Shown piece after piece: positions 12,271 to 23,172 of a stretch of 64,000 nucleotides of DNA. The translations under genes were made by a program, and so were the position numbers. The stretch is taken from assembly GCA_020746835.1 (NCBI GenBank), contig JAGPNK010000005.1, positions 2,046,001 through 2,110,000 on the forward strand. Direction: 5' to 3'. Numbering within the stretch: position 1 is the stretch's first letter; each line of letters begins with the position of its first letter. The stretch comes from Stachybotrys elegans (Eukaryota; Ascomycota; Sordariomycetes; Hypocreales; Stachybotryaceae). Under the pieces are notes generated by a model. It saw nothing but the letters and a program-made list of their open reading frames with translations, did no database searches and was not told the origin of the DNA.

Positions 12271-13338
12271 TGTCAAAAGAATCGGCACCCATTCGGATCC
12301 AGGGCTCTCCAGGTCCTCAGAATGCATTATGCGGCAATTTATACCAATGTTTTGTTTATAGGCGTCCAAAAGCATGATCAAGGGTTAATGCCTAATACAC
12401 GAGGAATGAATCATGTTTAGATAATGAAGCCTTTGGGTATTAGCATATCTAGTTACTGTTTTTCTCGCTGCTTTTGGGCTTTAATATAAAGATATTGTCG
12501 AAGCTTGTCTCTCGAGTCCACGTGTTCAGATTATCGCTAAGCAACTGCCTCTTAGCCACTTGTTGGGATTATGTGAAGCAAGCAGTGTTAGAGTCGATAT
12601 GCCAAAAGGTCACCGACTACGGTATATGTGTACGCGCCTCCAGCCCTAGTATGAGTCAATATCCTGCAGCGGACCCTGGAGGTTAGTATCATTATACCCA
12701 ACTTTGCAGAGGGAACTCAAGTATGAGCCAGACCATATACAAGACTTGTGAGAGATCATACCTAATACGCCACATAGTTTCACGGCACTGCCTGTATGCT
12801 GAAAGAATCATTATCGGTGACACAAGCAGCACTGACTTGTAATTTCTTCGTCTATTTACGTCTCTCTTCCTACCATTTGCCTAAATTTCCCTCTCTTCTG
12901 GCTCAGCAGCCGGGTCCTCCCCCAATATCACCATTGCCACAACTTATCACCAAAGGAGATATCTTGGCCAGTAAAAGCCTTTAAATAAACAATTAAAAAT
13001 ATTCTACGGCGAGATAGCGTGAGGATGCATGCGCAGCTTGGAGCAGAAACAAAGGTTAACAGAGCATGTAGAGAAGATATAGCAGAGGGGATACGCCACG
13101 TTCAGAGTACGGGGACAATCCCATCCGTAGAAAATGACGCTTTGCATTTATTTCGGCGAGGAAGAATCATTCAGATCAGTGGAATTCTTGCTACTCTTTT
13201 TTTTCCCTCTTCGTTCCTTCAAGTGCTGGTGCAGTTGTTTTACACTGGGCCAATCGCAGCATATGTAATCTTGCCACTCGCATCTCAAACGCTCATTTTC
13301 GACCTCAAACCAACCAAGCCCAGCGTCCCCCAACAGCA
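12271..13338. other. Intergenic region, no gene seen
   Basis: Holds the 3' flank of the MFS gene and the promoter and pyrimidine-rich leader of the next gene. Composition around 12400-13020 is more AT-rich than the genes. No coding frame stands out. Confidence 0.55.
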
Positions 13339-13967
13339 ATGGAGCCGCTCAATCTGCTCGACCTTCCGATTGACATCCTCCACCTCATCCTCACTCCCCT
13401 CTTGACGACCTCGCAACCCATCCTCGTCTGCCCGTGCGCCTCGCCACCTCTACCTCTGCACGCCGCCCTGCCCATCCTTCTCACCCATCCAGCGCTCTAC
13501 GCTGTGGCCTGCCCGCTACTGTACTCGCCTCTCAATACGTTTTTACTGGATCTCACGGGCCCGCACTGCAGTCATGTCCGGCGTGCCGTCCGCGACGACA
13601 AGGACGGAGGCGGCGGCGACGATGCCTCGTCGTTGTTCCCCAGTGCCGCGCTGCGCCGCATCGCCGGCCTGACCATCCGCACGGCCAAGCTGCGCGGCTG
13701 GATCCTCGGCGACGTGCTCCCGCTCGTGTCCGATATGGCGGTGCGCGGGTCGCTTGTCAGCCTCGACGTGGAGCTGGCCGTGCCAGCGGACAAAGGTGGC
13801 GTCGTGGCCGCTGCCGCCCTCCAGGCCCGACCGCTGCTGTCCCTGCTGGCGGATCCGTACCTACGCTCCTCCAGGCTGTGCGTTGATGAGCGTCACAGTC
13901 CAGCCTGGTGTCGCTTTCACCCCGGCCAGCGGTGCACCGGTAGAATGCGCTCTGTGTCGGCCGATGC

Positions 13968-13999
<32 letters not shown>

Positions 14000-14109
14000 A
14001 CACGCGCATGGTGGACGTTGACTGGCGGGAGATTGTACGCGAGATGGATCCCGAAGGCCGAGAGCTGGCCATGGGGTGGGCTGATGGCGAGGCCGCTCGG
14101 CGACGATGA
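13339..14109 (+). CDS. F-box-like protein with poly-alanine tract (hypothetical)
   Basis: Single-exon frame of 256 residues. The N-terminus (LLDLPIDILHLILTPLLT) resembles the first helices of an F-box, which would bind Skp1 in an SCF ubiquitin ligase. The rest, with leucine-rich and basic stretches, matches no domain I recognise. Near residue 210 a run of GCT codons encodes eleven alanines in an otherwise ordinary sequence; such runs vary in length between strains. Third codon positions are strongly GC-biased, supporting real coding. The protein is short for a full F-box receptor and lacks visible LRR or WD repeats, so substrate binding is unclear. Confidence 0.65.
13968..14000 (+). repeat. 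GCT trinucleotide run coding for poly-Ala
   Basis: About eleven consecutive GCT codons inside the F-box-like gene. Confidence 0.9.
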
Positions 14110-16700
14110 AGTCCATCGAACGAGGGTCCCCCCATCCCTTCCCTTCCATATGCCGATGGAGAGCGGCTGGAGAGGGGATTCGCCCGTTTCTGCGCGGAAT
14201 CTATGCGGGCCTCCTGCGGCGCTGTTCTCTCACCGTCTTGTTTGGACCTGCGCGTGGGGGAGAACGTCCCATCCATGATCCATCCCATCGTGGGATCATG
14301 ATTACAAAGAAGACAGGCATGCCTATGCATATTCAGCTACCTATGCAGCAAGTAGCCACACCATACCCGCGCGTCCCGCAAGTAGGCAGCGCCGAGCAAG
14401 CAGCTTGTATGCACGCTTGCAAGAGGAGTTGGCATCTACCTAACTGTGACCGCCGGGTGCCTTACTCGCAGGACGGCCGGCTGTGATTTTAGTTTGCGCA
14501 TGGAAACGCGGTTACCCATGGCCTCTGCTGCCGCGTACATACATCCTACCACGGACGTCTCTTCAACCTCGCCTCGCATATGCATATGCAATGACCTTAC
14601 TGCGTTACCTTGGGCGCAACCCTACCTTTGATTTGTTGCAATGCAACCTCTCCCCTCCTCCGCCAATCCGCGAGCCCGGAAGTGTCTCTGCCCCTCCTCC
14701 CTCGGCGCTCCCTTCATTAAATTTTTTTTTCCCTTCCTGTCTGGAAGCCCAAAATTAATTAAGCATACTTTGTCCGCGCCCAGCGGGAGAGACAGTGAGA
14801 GACCATGCATGCAACCCTAACGTAGTAGTAGCATCCGTCCGACATGTTGGCGCTGGACCTGCTGACGCGCGCACTCATCGAGGTGGAACAAGACGGAGGG
14901 AGAAGTGCGCATCCCTGGGCAATGTCTCGCGTCGGCCGATAGCACAAGGGGAGAGGGGAGAGGAAGGGTAGCAGGCAGGGCTTCCTCCCCCGCCGCCCAC
15001 TTGAATATGGAGAGAGAGAGAGAGAGACAAGGGATTCAAGCTTATCTCATGCATAGACATGTACCATGCATAAGAGACAGCAAGCCAAGGGTTCGCATTC
15101 TTTGTGGCAAAGTGCCGGTCTCAAAGCACGCCTTCACTCTTGGGCCTGGACCGGCATGCATCCGGTGCTGCTCGGGACGGAATCTGGAGCTTTCAGCCAA
15201 GGAGGGGAAGAGATGCAGGAGGCAAACCTATGAGGGGAAGAAGCAGCGGCACGGGGCCATGGGGGACAAGGAGGCGGTGACACAAGCAGCCTCGATACCA
15301 ATAGGAGGAGAGGATGAGGCTCAGAGGGGGGTGTCTCGAATGGGGGAGACAAACTACTGTAGGCATGTGCATATGTTGATAACCGGCAATGGTTGGTTGC
15401 CAAGAAAATGATGCTACACAGTACCGCAGCCTGACTCGCACGACTGACGTGTAACATTTCACGGCGATCCCCAGAGTCTGTTCCATGTCTCTTTATGTCT
15501 GTGACGACAATATTATGCGATATTTGTGAATATGTGTTAATGTGAATGCGAATGCGAATGTGCCAGTGAGTTGTTTAGAGAGCAGCCAAAGCTCCCCCCA
15601 CTTCCATCATCACCGTCGCACCAAAAACTAATCCAAACAGCGGATGCGAAACGGGAAGTGATGTGCTACCAAAAAAGGCAAAAATATATCCGTAGATAGA
15701 CATAGACGCCGATCCCCAAGTCCCTTGAATGGGCATCAGCTTTCCGTGTTCAACGTTTCATTCATTCGTCCTCCCCCCACGGCAGCGCGTATCAAATATG
15801 CCACGTCAAGCAGGGATGGACACCGATCTTACCGCATCGAATCCTTGGGTTTCTAAGGTGAGGGGACCTAGAGCCCAGGGGGGTAAAGGCGGGTATCATA
15901 TCATAGGTTGGAAATCTGATAAAATAGCAGCCGCTAGTTTCACCTGGGTGCTCTGCTGCCAAGACCGGCAGAGACAAAACAGCCTTTCCCCTTCACCTTT
16001 ATTATTACGCAAGGACGCCAATCTATCGCGGGACACGGGCTGGGCAGGCTTGTGATTTGGCTGTGACAGGCGTCGGCGTCAGCGTCAACGTCATTCCAGA
16101 CGCACAAGGAAAGTAACACATGGAGGAGAAAGGCGAACAGCCCCCTCCTCACATGCCTCCATAAACAATGGGTAATAGTACATGCTTACAGTTAGAGTAT
16201 GCATATTCGTGGCTGACCGACACAAGCCAAAGCGCTGCTCCACCGTTGAGACAAGCGATAGAAGAAAGTATCATGTATGAACGCTCTGTTATTCTTGGCC
16301 GCAATTGCCGTCTGATAAGCTACTAGACTGGTCCACGTTTGCGCCTCATCCTTGCTCGGACTTCCCCAGCGCCCCCCTCTCTCTCTTTCAGCTCTGGTCT
16401 TGTTTCCTACACGGTACATGCCTGGCTCTTGTCTTTTGTTTTTGTTTCGTTATCGTGATCCCCTCTGGTCCCCCATCCTCCATTTTCCGGTCCAATGAGA
16501 AGTGACTGGGTAAGGGGGGTTGCTCCTGTGTGCGCGCGTTTGAAAGTGGGTTGCATCCATGCAAAGAAACTATGCTGGGGTTCTTGGTCATGTTGGCCGG
16601 AGTTCGTGCTACCCGACCAAGGTCAGGACGGGCCAGTTGCCCGCCCTCTCCTCTCCTCTGGTTCACCTGCCTGTCTGGCAATCATACCATGTCTGCCCGT
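14110..16700. other. Long intergenic region, no gene seen
   Basis: 2.6 kb with only short frames lacking coding bias. Contains a GA dinucleotide run near 15011-15028, pyrimidine-rich stretches near 14640-14740, and what is probably the 3' UTR of the small minus-strand gene at its right end. Confidence 0.55.
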
Positions 16701-16958
16701 TCAAGGGGACACGGCAATCTCGTGAAAGTCCTCCTTGTGCTCGTCGGGGTGCTCGCCCCAGTGGACGGGTCCGAGCTTAAGCACCTTGAAGCTGCCGGCG
16801 CTGCTAACGCTGGAGGAGCGGCGCTGCACAGGACGAGCGGGAGCGGCCACATCACCGCTGGTAGCGCGGCTGGCGGGAGTCTGAGGGTAGGAGGACGAAG
16901 TGGCAGGAGCCAACGTCAGGAAGGGGTTGAACTGAGTCTGGGGCTTGCTGGAAGACAT
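16701..16958 (-). CDS. Small protein of unknown function, 85 residues
   Basis: An unspliced frame starting MSSSKPQTQFNPFLTLAPAT and ending HEIAVSP. The first half is rich in Ser, Pro, Thr and Ala and is probably disordered. The second half, with KLGPVHWGEHPDEHKEDFHE, is an acidic, His-rich, compact-looking motif. No signal peptide or membrane segment. I do not recognise the family. Coding is supported by the sharp contrast between a low-complexity N-terminus and a structured C-terminus, by GC-ending codons, and by a long pyrimidine-rich (minus strand) upstream region like those of highly expressed fungal genes. The frame on the other strand is longer but has no domain character. Confidence 0.6.
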   Translation of the reverse strand: MSSSKPQTQFNPFLTLAPATSSSYPQTPASRATSGDVAAPARPVQRRSSSVSSAGSFKVLKLGPVHWGEHPDEHKEDFHEIAVSP

Positions 16959-18927
16959 GTTGAAGGTGTTTGGCGGTTTGTTGGTTTGAAGAGTAGTGAT
17001 AGGCAGGTAGGCTGCTTCGATATGCTAAGATGGAGCGGTTGTGAGAGATGCTTTGTTGATGGTATGAGAGAAGTAAGGTTCCTGGTCATGTCAGAGGAGG
17101 AAGACGGCCTCTTTTATGCCTTTTGGGACAAAGGGCGGCAGACACGCAGGCTCGGTTGCGGTCCAAGGGCAAGGCAAGGCGTGGCAAGGCGCGGCATAGT
17201 AGCTCAGGTAGACGACGGGGTTTCTGACATAGGCCGTGTGGGAGGGACGTCGGCAGTCTCGGTTTCGCTGCTTGTTGCGTTGCAGGCCCACTAGTGAAAT
17301 TCCAGCATGATCCAGATCCAGACAGAACCTGGCCACTCCTGCTTCACTGGCCCATTGACTCAGGCATTTCCTTTCTCGTCCTCCTGATTGCATCCGCCGT
17401 ATGTGCCGGGGTGTGGTGGTGTGCGCGAGTGCGTGTGTGCGTGTGTGCGTGTGCGTGTGTGTGATATTGCATATGCGTGTGCCGCCGCCGCACATCACTG
17501 ATTGATTGCTAATGCAGTCCTTGCACAACAACAAGCGGGCAGAGAGACGTGGGTGTGTCTCTACGGATGTGTGTGAGCACGTGTCGCTCCCAATTGGCTC
17601 AGCTACCCCAACCCGTGGAGGGGAGCGTCCGTGGGCTGTCTCTCTCGGTCTGGCTGCTGGGTGGTTGGCTCGTTATCTGGCCGCCTGTCTGCCTGCCTTG
17701 CTCATCCTCCCTCGGGTGGTTCTCCTTGTCCTGGTCCGGCTTGGTGTGGTTTGTTTTTCCTGCAGTGCGCCCACGCACTTGGGTGTGTGTGCCCCATGAC
17801 TGTCGAGACGCTGGAGCGAGCGTGGGCGGGTGCGCGCGACAAAAAGAGGGGTAAAAACCTCGCGTCCAGGAGAACAAGAGGAGCTCGGAAATGCCCTCGA
17901 ATCTCGAGATGGGACGTCGTCTAGGCTTTTATATCTAAACAACGGTTGCCCTAGCTCCACATGAGGCTCTTTCCCTGCTTTTCGAGAAAGAAATCGGAGC
18001 CAAGCCCATGGGGTATTGCCGGCGACGGGTGCTCATTGGGTGCTCTGTGGCATCCAAAGGGATTTTTCGGAACAGCACGACAATGGGCGACCCGAAAATC
18101 TGGGGTTGCCTGCCGACAACCTCCCAGAACGTTCCTCCGTCAGGGTGCCTGGGTGGAGAAGTCCCCGAGACCCAAAACGACCTCTTCTTCCATTGACAAG
18201 TCTCTTTTTGTCTCTTCTTCGTCTTGATCCTTCCTTGCCCTCCCTCGTGCCAGCTTGTCTCTTCAGGCCCGCCGGGCTGGATATCGCCACGCTTGACCAG
18301 GGCCTGGATCTGGCGCATCCTATTCTGGGCGGCCTGTGGTAAGGCTTGCTTGCTGCTGCCAATCCCTCAGCGACACGTTGTTTCGCCCACCACCATCTTG
18401 CCGACGAATGGCATCGAATGATTGCCGCGACCTTCGTCATCGGTCAGCACTTGTGGAAGAGATCTGACTTGCATCATTGACAGCATGAGATCGCAATGTC
18501 GCGCCCCCAACAACGGCATCGATGACCGAGAAGAGATGAAGGCCAGGGCTGTTGCTAATGCTGAAGGGCTGCTTCTAGTGGGGAGGACGGAAAACCTGCT
18601 GCCAACTGACGAAAACAGCCATGGTACTGAGCACTTGCCGTGGAAGAAAATCAGGACCAGTAATTCCTTCCTGCGACACTGGCACAGTGTTACTTGGTAA
18701 TTTTCACGACTGTGTGCCTCATTCAGTGCCTGAATAAAAGTCAAATAATTAAAGCAACGTCTTTGAGAATCTCACTACCTCCAGGCTCAAACAGCCGCCC
18801 AGAAGACAATGGTCGAACTACTCTACAAAGCAAATATCTTCCATATCCTCCTCGCATCCCCGCATCCTCGCCTTCTCACACGTAAACGGCTGGCGATTCT
18901 CCTGAAACATTCCCAGTACCATCTCTC
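16959..18927. other. Intergenic region with GT-rich tract, no gene seen
   Basis: Promoter and leader side of the small minus-strand gene on the left; 3' flank of the 811-residue gene on the right. A GT/GC alternating tract lies at about 17421-17464. Many short frames occur on both strands; none has domain features. Confidence 0.5.
17421..17464 (+). repeat. GT-rich alternating purine-pyrimidine tract
   Basis: Imperfect (GT)n interspersed with GC steps, directly visible. Confidence 0.8.
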
Positions 18928-21539
18928 CTACCCATGAACCGAATAGTACACAGCCAGAACAATGATCAACACTGGGTATATAATCGCCTCGGCCAAAATT
19001 TGTCGCTTGAGAAGGAACCTCTGCCGCAGGTTGAGTCCGCATAGCTCGCCATGCGTGTACCATGAGACGGTGGTGTCGAACTTCCCACATAATGCAAGTA
19101 CCCCAATAAGAGGGAAGAATATAGTCAGACTTCTGATGGCAAAGACAATCGCCCTCTGACGGCGGTTCTCCCCATCGCTGTATCGACGGCGGAAGAGAAT
19201 GTCTTCCCGGGCCAGTTCGATCAGGTTATTCTCCGAGGGGGTGAATAGGGGGCGGCTCCCCTCCTGCGGTAGGAACTTGTTGTCGCGTTTGTTCCTTGCA
19301 GAAGATGGGGTGCTGCGCAGTCGAAGCAGCTTGGGGTTTAAAAGATGCGGTACACCGAGTCGCGACGGCGCTTGCACAGAATCCTGAATCACACTTGGCG
19401 AATCAGCCTTGATGGCTGGGAGGATGCCGAGCAGGATAGAGCTTGAAGGCCGACGGGTAGAACAGCGATTGTCCACTGGAAAGTTAGCATTCGTGAGGGT
19501 CTGTATGCGTGAACTCTTACCGATGGGAACCTTGCTCTCGTAGCTCTCATGAGTATTTCGGCGCGGATAGCCACTCGAGTCGGATTCGTGGTGGCAGTGG
19601 CGGTGAATTGAATGAGACGTAGTTGGGCGGCCGAAGGAGGACGTCGTGCTGGCGGTTCGGGTTCCCCTCCGTGCGGCAAACAAGCCTGCCGAGTCTGTGT
19701 GGTCCTCTTCGCCGCACGCCCTTCTGTGATGCTGGGTAAATGCGGCTTCGGGGAGGCTGACGAGGGAAAACGGGAAGCGCGGAAGATCAGGTGATATGTC
19801 TTCGGCATTTCCATGGGGGTTTGCCTCTGAAACCCCTCTGTCCTTGTGCTTGTGCTCTTTGGCGGGACACTCGGGAGTTGTAGAGGCGGTCGTGGTTGGA
19901 TCAGGGCTTGGAAACGTGTTAGACCACGCAGACTCTTGCCCATCATCTGTCCGAGCTCTAAACTTTGTGGCCCTTGTCTCCGCGTACTCATCGAAACCAT
20001 CGGATCCCAGACTCTCGTAGCTGGCTGCCCATCTGCTAAGCTCCATACCCTGGTTTGGCCGATCACGTCTCTCTGTTCCATTATCTCGTCGGAAGGGGCT
20101 GGTCAGATGACGCAACGCTGCTGCAACTCCGCTGCTTGGTTGAGAAGGCGAACGGCTTGAGTTGCAAGGAAATGAACCTGCTTGGTCATATGGCTTGGGA
20201 ACCAGCACAGGCAGGTCCGTCCGCTTGTCGTGGCGAATATAGAACACGCCTGACCCAGGGCTCCTGTCTTGCCGAGGGTGTTGAAGTAGCTTGTCTTCAG
20301 ATGGAGAGCAGACCCTTCGCCGTGAAGGGTGATGATACCCACCATCAGGTCTCTGTATATCGCTCCCTTCAGAGATCGTATTGCCAAGTGGTGTGGTATG
20401 ACGGACAGCGTCGGTTGTAACTGTTTGCCAATCACTGTCCGCAGCAGGGAGCGGTCGCCCCCCAGTAAGCACAGAGAAACCATTGCATTGGTTTTCCGGA
20501 TCTTGTTTACTTGCTTGCGGGCCCTTTCCATCTCTCTTAATCTCAATCTTGACCTCGTCGTTGACCTGCTAAGTCGACTGAAGAGCTGCATGGTTATAGA
20601 ATGAGTCCAACCGGAAAGCATCACGTTTGCTCGTGGCATTGACACCAGCTCTCACAGCGTCATTTAGGTCCAGTCCTAATTCTAAGAGCGAGGAGGCTAG
20701 ACGTGGTTCATTGTTGGCATGTCGTTCATCGTGTCCTTGAAGAAATGATGAATAAAGCCCGCTGTCGTACTTGAACCGATCCAGGCTGGCACTGGAAGAC
20801 GCTGAGCCACGTCTCTGCCCTGGCTCACGAAACTGATGAAAGTTCATAGTAGAAGGGCGGGGGTGTGTCGGAAACCTCATGCTATCACCACTGAGTAATG
20901 CCGATTCGGCCAGGGAGTCCATGGCACCATCGCTGTAGAAACTTGAAGAGGACAGGAACGACTCGTCTCGAGAAAGCTTGAATCCGGCCCTGGAGCTTGG
21001 CAGTCGTGGAAGCGAGATCTCAGGCGGGCCAAGAATGGTATTGCGCCTGCGGGGAGCTGGTCTGGGTTCTCGAGATGAGTGAGCATCGTTGCTGGGGTGG
21101 AAAACAAGCTCAAACCGCCTCTTCCAATCTCTGGTCTGAGCGCCACCACTTGTGTGAAACTCGTCTGCAGAAGCCACAGTCTCCCACTCGGATCCTGCTT
21201 GATTCGGGTCTAGATGAATGGTGAATTTTCTGTTGGTAAGGCTTCTACCCAGGCCTCTGTCATTGACCGGGGGTTCTTGGGCAAGATGACCGTCTGAGTC
21301 CACGGAGGTGCGATTGCGAACATGAATATAGGAGAAGTCTTCCAGTTCGATGTCCTCATCGTGCTCTGAGGCAAATGGATTAGACCTGAAGGATGAGGTG
21401 ACGCTGGGGTAAGCTGTGCTGTGCGCACTTCCACCTGCTGAAGTGTAGACCCGAGGCCCTCGGAAGGACTGCAGCTACGTTAGTTGATGCGTCCCAAAGT
21501 GGAGGAGGTGGGTTTACCGCTGGCGATACAGGTCTCATG
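18928..21539 (-). CDS. 811-residue protein of unknown function with two C-terminal membrane segments
   Basis: Spliced model on the minus strand: exons 21519-21539, 20656-21474, 19521-20568 and 18928-19475, in phase. The first exon codes only MRPVSPA. The intron at 19476-19520 is 45 nt and in frame, so it is easy to miss, but has a full GTAAGA donor, GCTAAC branch and TTTCCAG acceptor. The intron at 20569-20655 is the least certain. The first about 700 residues are Ser/Arg/Pro-rich and look disordered. The C-terminus is different: a basic stretch, a hydrophobic segment (RSLTIFFPLIGVLALCGKF), a short WYTHGELCGLNLRQRF loop, and a second segment (AIIYPVLIIVLAVYYSVHG) ending the protein. This suggests a hairpin membrane anchor with a long cytosolic tail. 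It may be the remnant end of a multi-pass receptor family, but I see no seven-helix core. Function unknown. Confidence 0.75.
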
Positions 21540-22466
21540 AATGGGTATTAGAATCAATTGAGGGAGATTATGCTTTGCGGCCAGCGACTGCTTGTTCATT
21601 GGCCAAGGGCAGAGTGTGCTGGAAAGACAACAACCGAGAGGCAGCTCCCAAGATCGAAGGACGCGTAGCGAAGTGATGTGGAGGTAAACACTAAGGACCG
21701 TTGCTAGCAATCTCGATGATATAGATTCGAGATTCCAAATTGTGCAAGGGGGAGAATTATGGTGATAGGTTTGTGATGTGGAGGTGTGAGTTGAGGAAGG
21801 TGTGAGCTTGAGTGGGTGTTGAGGAAGTACCAACGCGCACGCGGAGGTGAGAGTGTTTGGATGGGCTGGAGAGGTAATCAGTACCTGTGACAGCCCTAGT
21901 CATGTGTATCAACAAGAAACAACTTGTGCGTGGCAGTGGAAGCCTTGTTATGCCACACCAGCTGCTACCGAGTGGCAAGGGAGCCTATATTTGACCACTT
22001 GAAGTAACATGGTTTTACGTTGATGCACCACCAGACACCAGGTATACCTGCGAGACGCAGCACATGGTACTATGACGTACCTCTGGGTGATAGTTAATTT
22101 CAACTTCAAACGCCCGCGAAAGAATGGATGACAGAGCGTTGTGCTTTCCAAGTGCTCCTCTCGGGTAGATTGGCTACTAAGTTGCTGAGGGAGCAGGATA
22201 AGAGGACATATTGCCTGCCGGAGTATTGGTACTCTGATATATGGTATTGACATTGGAAGATGCTCTTTAAAATGGCCGCTCACAATATTTCTGACACGAG
22301 ATTCACTAAATTTCTCAACAACACCTTCATGACAACACCTGGGGCTTTAGGGATGACACGCAGACTGTTGTGCGCAAGGTGGAATGATGCAGAGCTAGGT
22401 ATATAGTAATAATTAATTTGCTCCCCACCACACAAGCCACCTACAGCAGCTGTTCAACAGTTGTCA
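21540..22466. other. Intergenic region upstream of the 811-residue gene
   Basis: Promoter side of the minus-strand gene and upstream flank of the tRNA. No gene seen. Confidence 0.5.
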
Positions 22467-22538
22467 TCTTCCGTAGTATAGTGGTCAGTATGCAAGCTTG
22501 TCACGCTTGAGACCCGGGTTCAATTCCCGGCGGGAGAG
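22467..22538 (+). tRNA. tRNA-Asp (GTC), intronless
   Basis: A 72-nt cloverleaf. The acceptor stem TCTTCCG pairs with CGGGAGA (one T-G pair), with discriminator G at 22538. The D-arm contains TAGTATAGTGGTCAGTA (A box). The anticodon stem CAAGC/GCTTG encloses loop TTGTCAC with anticodon GTC at 22500-22502. The T-arm is CCGGGTTCAATTCCCGG (B box GGTTCAATTCC). CCA is not encoded, as expected for a eukaryotic tRNA. Confidence 0.96.
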
Positions 22539-22556
22539 ATCCGCCATCCGGTTTAC

Positions 22557-22561
22557 TTTTT
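22557..22561 (+). terminator. Pol III terminator (T5)
   Basis: First run of five T residues downstream of the tRNA-Asp gene, 19 nt after its 3' end. Confidence 0.7.
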
Positions 22562-23172
22562 GGGTTGCGCACCAACACATCCTTTTTGACTCAAGCCAAT
22601 GGACATGAATCGAATAGACACCCATGATCTAGCATCCAGATGGAATGCAGTACCTGATGCTTGTAGCCGTGGTCCATGGCTGTGCTAAGCGATTTTAGCG
22701 GTGTGGCGGCACCTTCCTGAGAGGGGGAACTATTGCCTCTTTGGTTATGATAGCCGCTCAACTTGCCTGAAGATGCGAGGCATTCTGTCAGCCTGGCGCT
22801 GTTTTTTTGAGGTGGGAGGCACGGGTATTTCCACTGACCGACGACTAGAAATATCCTGGCCCCTTGAATTGTTGACTCTCCATAACTTGCTCCATAGTCC
22901 ATAAAAAATGGCCTGGATCAAGTCCTTCGTTTCTCACAGTGACATTTCGTTTTAGATCATTGCTACTCCTGTTTCACTCATTACTCCTTTACTCCCCCTC
23001 ACTCGCAATCGCGGCTTCATTGCCATCAAAATCTCGACATAGCCATAGCAGCATCTCTGCTTCCTCGCCCCGGTCGTCTGTTCTGCTTCATATCCTTCCT
23101 TCGCCACCTCGGGCTCGGTCCTCGCGCCCAACCCTGCTGGCGTCACCGCTTCCCTACTGCAAATCCGCGAGC
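22562..23172. other. Upstream region and leader of the F-box gene
   Basis: Pyrimidine-rich from about 22960, ending at the ATG of the F-box gene. No separate gene seen. Confidence 0.5.

Noticed and set aside
16530..17294. A 254-codon plus-strand frame over the 85-residue gene
   Set aside because: Gly/Arg-rich, no domain, no promoter-like leader; the shorter minus-strand frame has better protein character.
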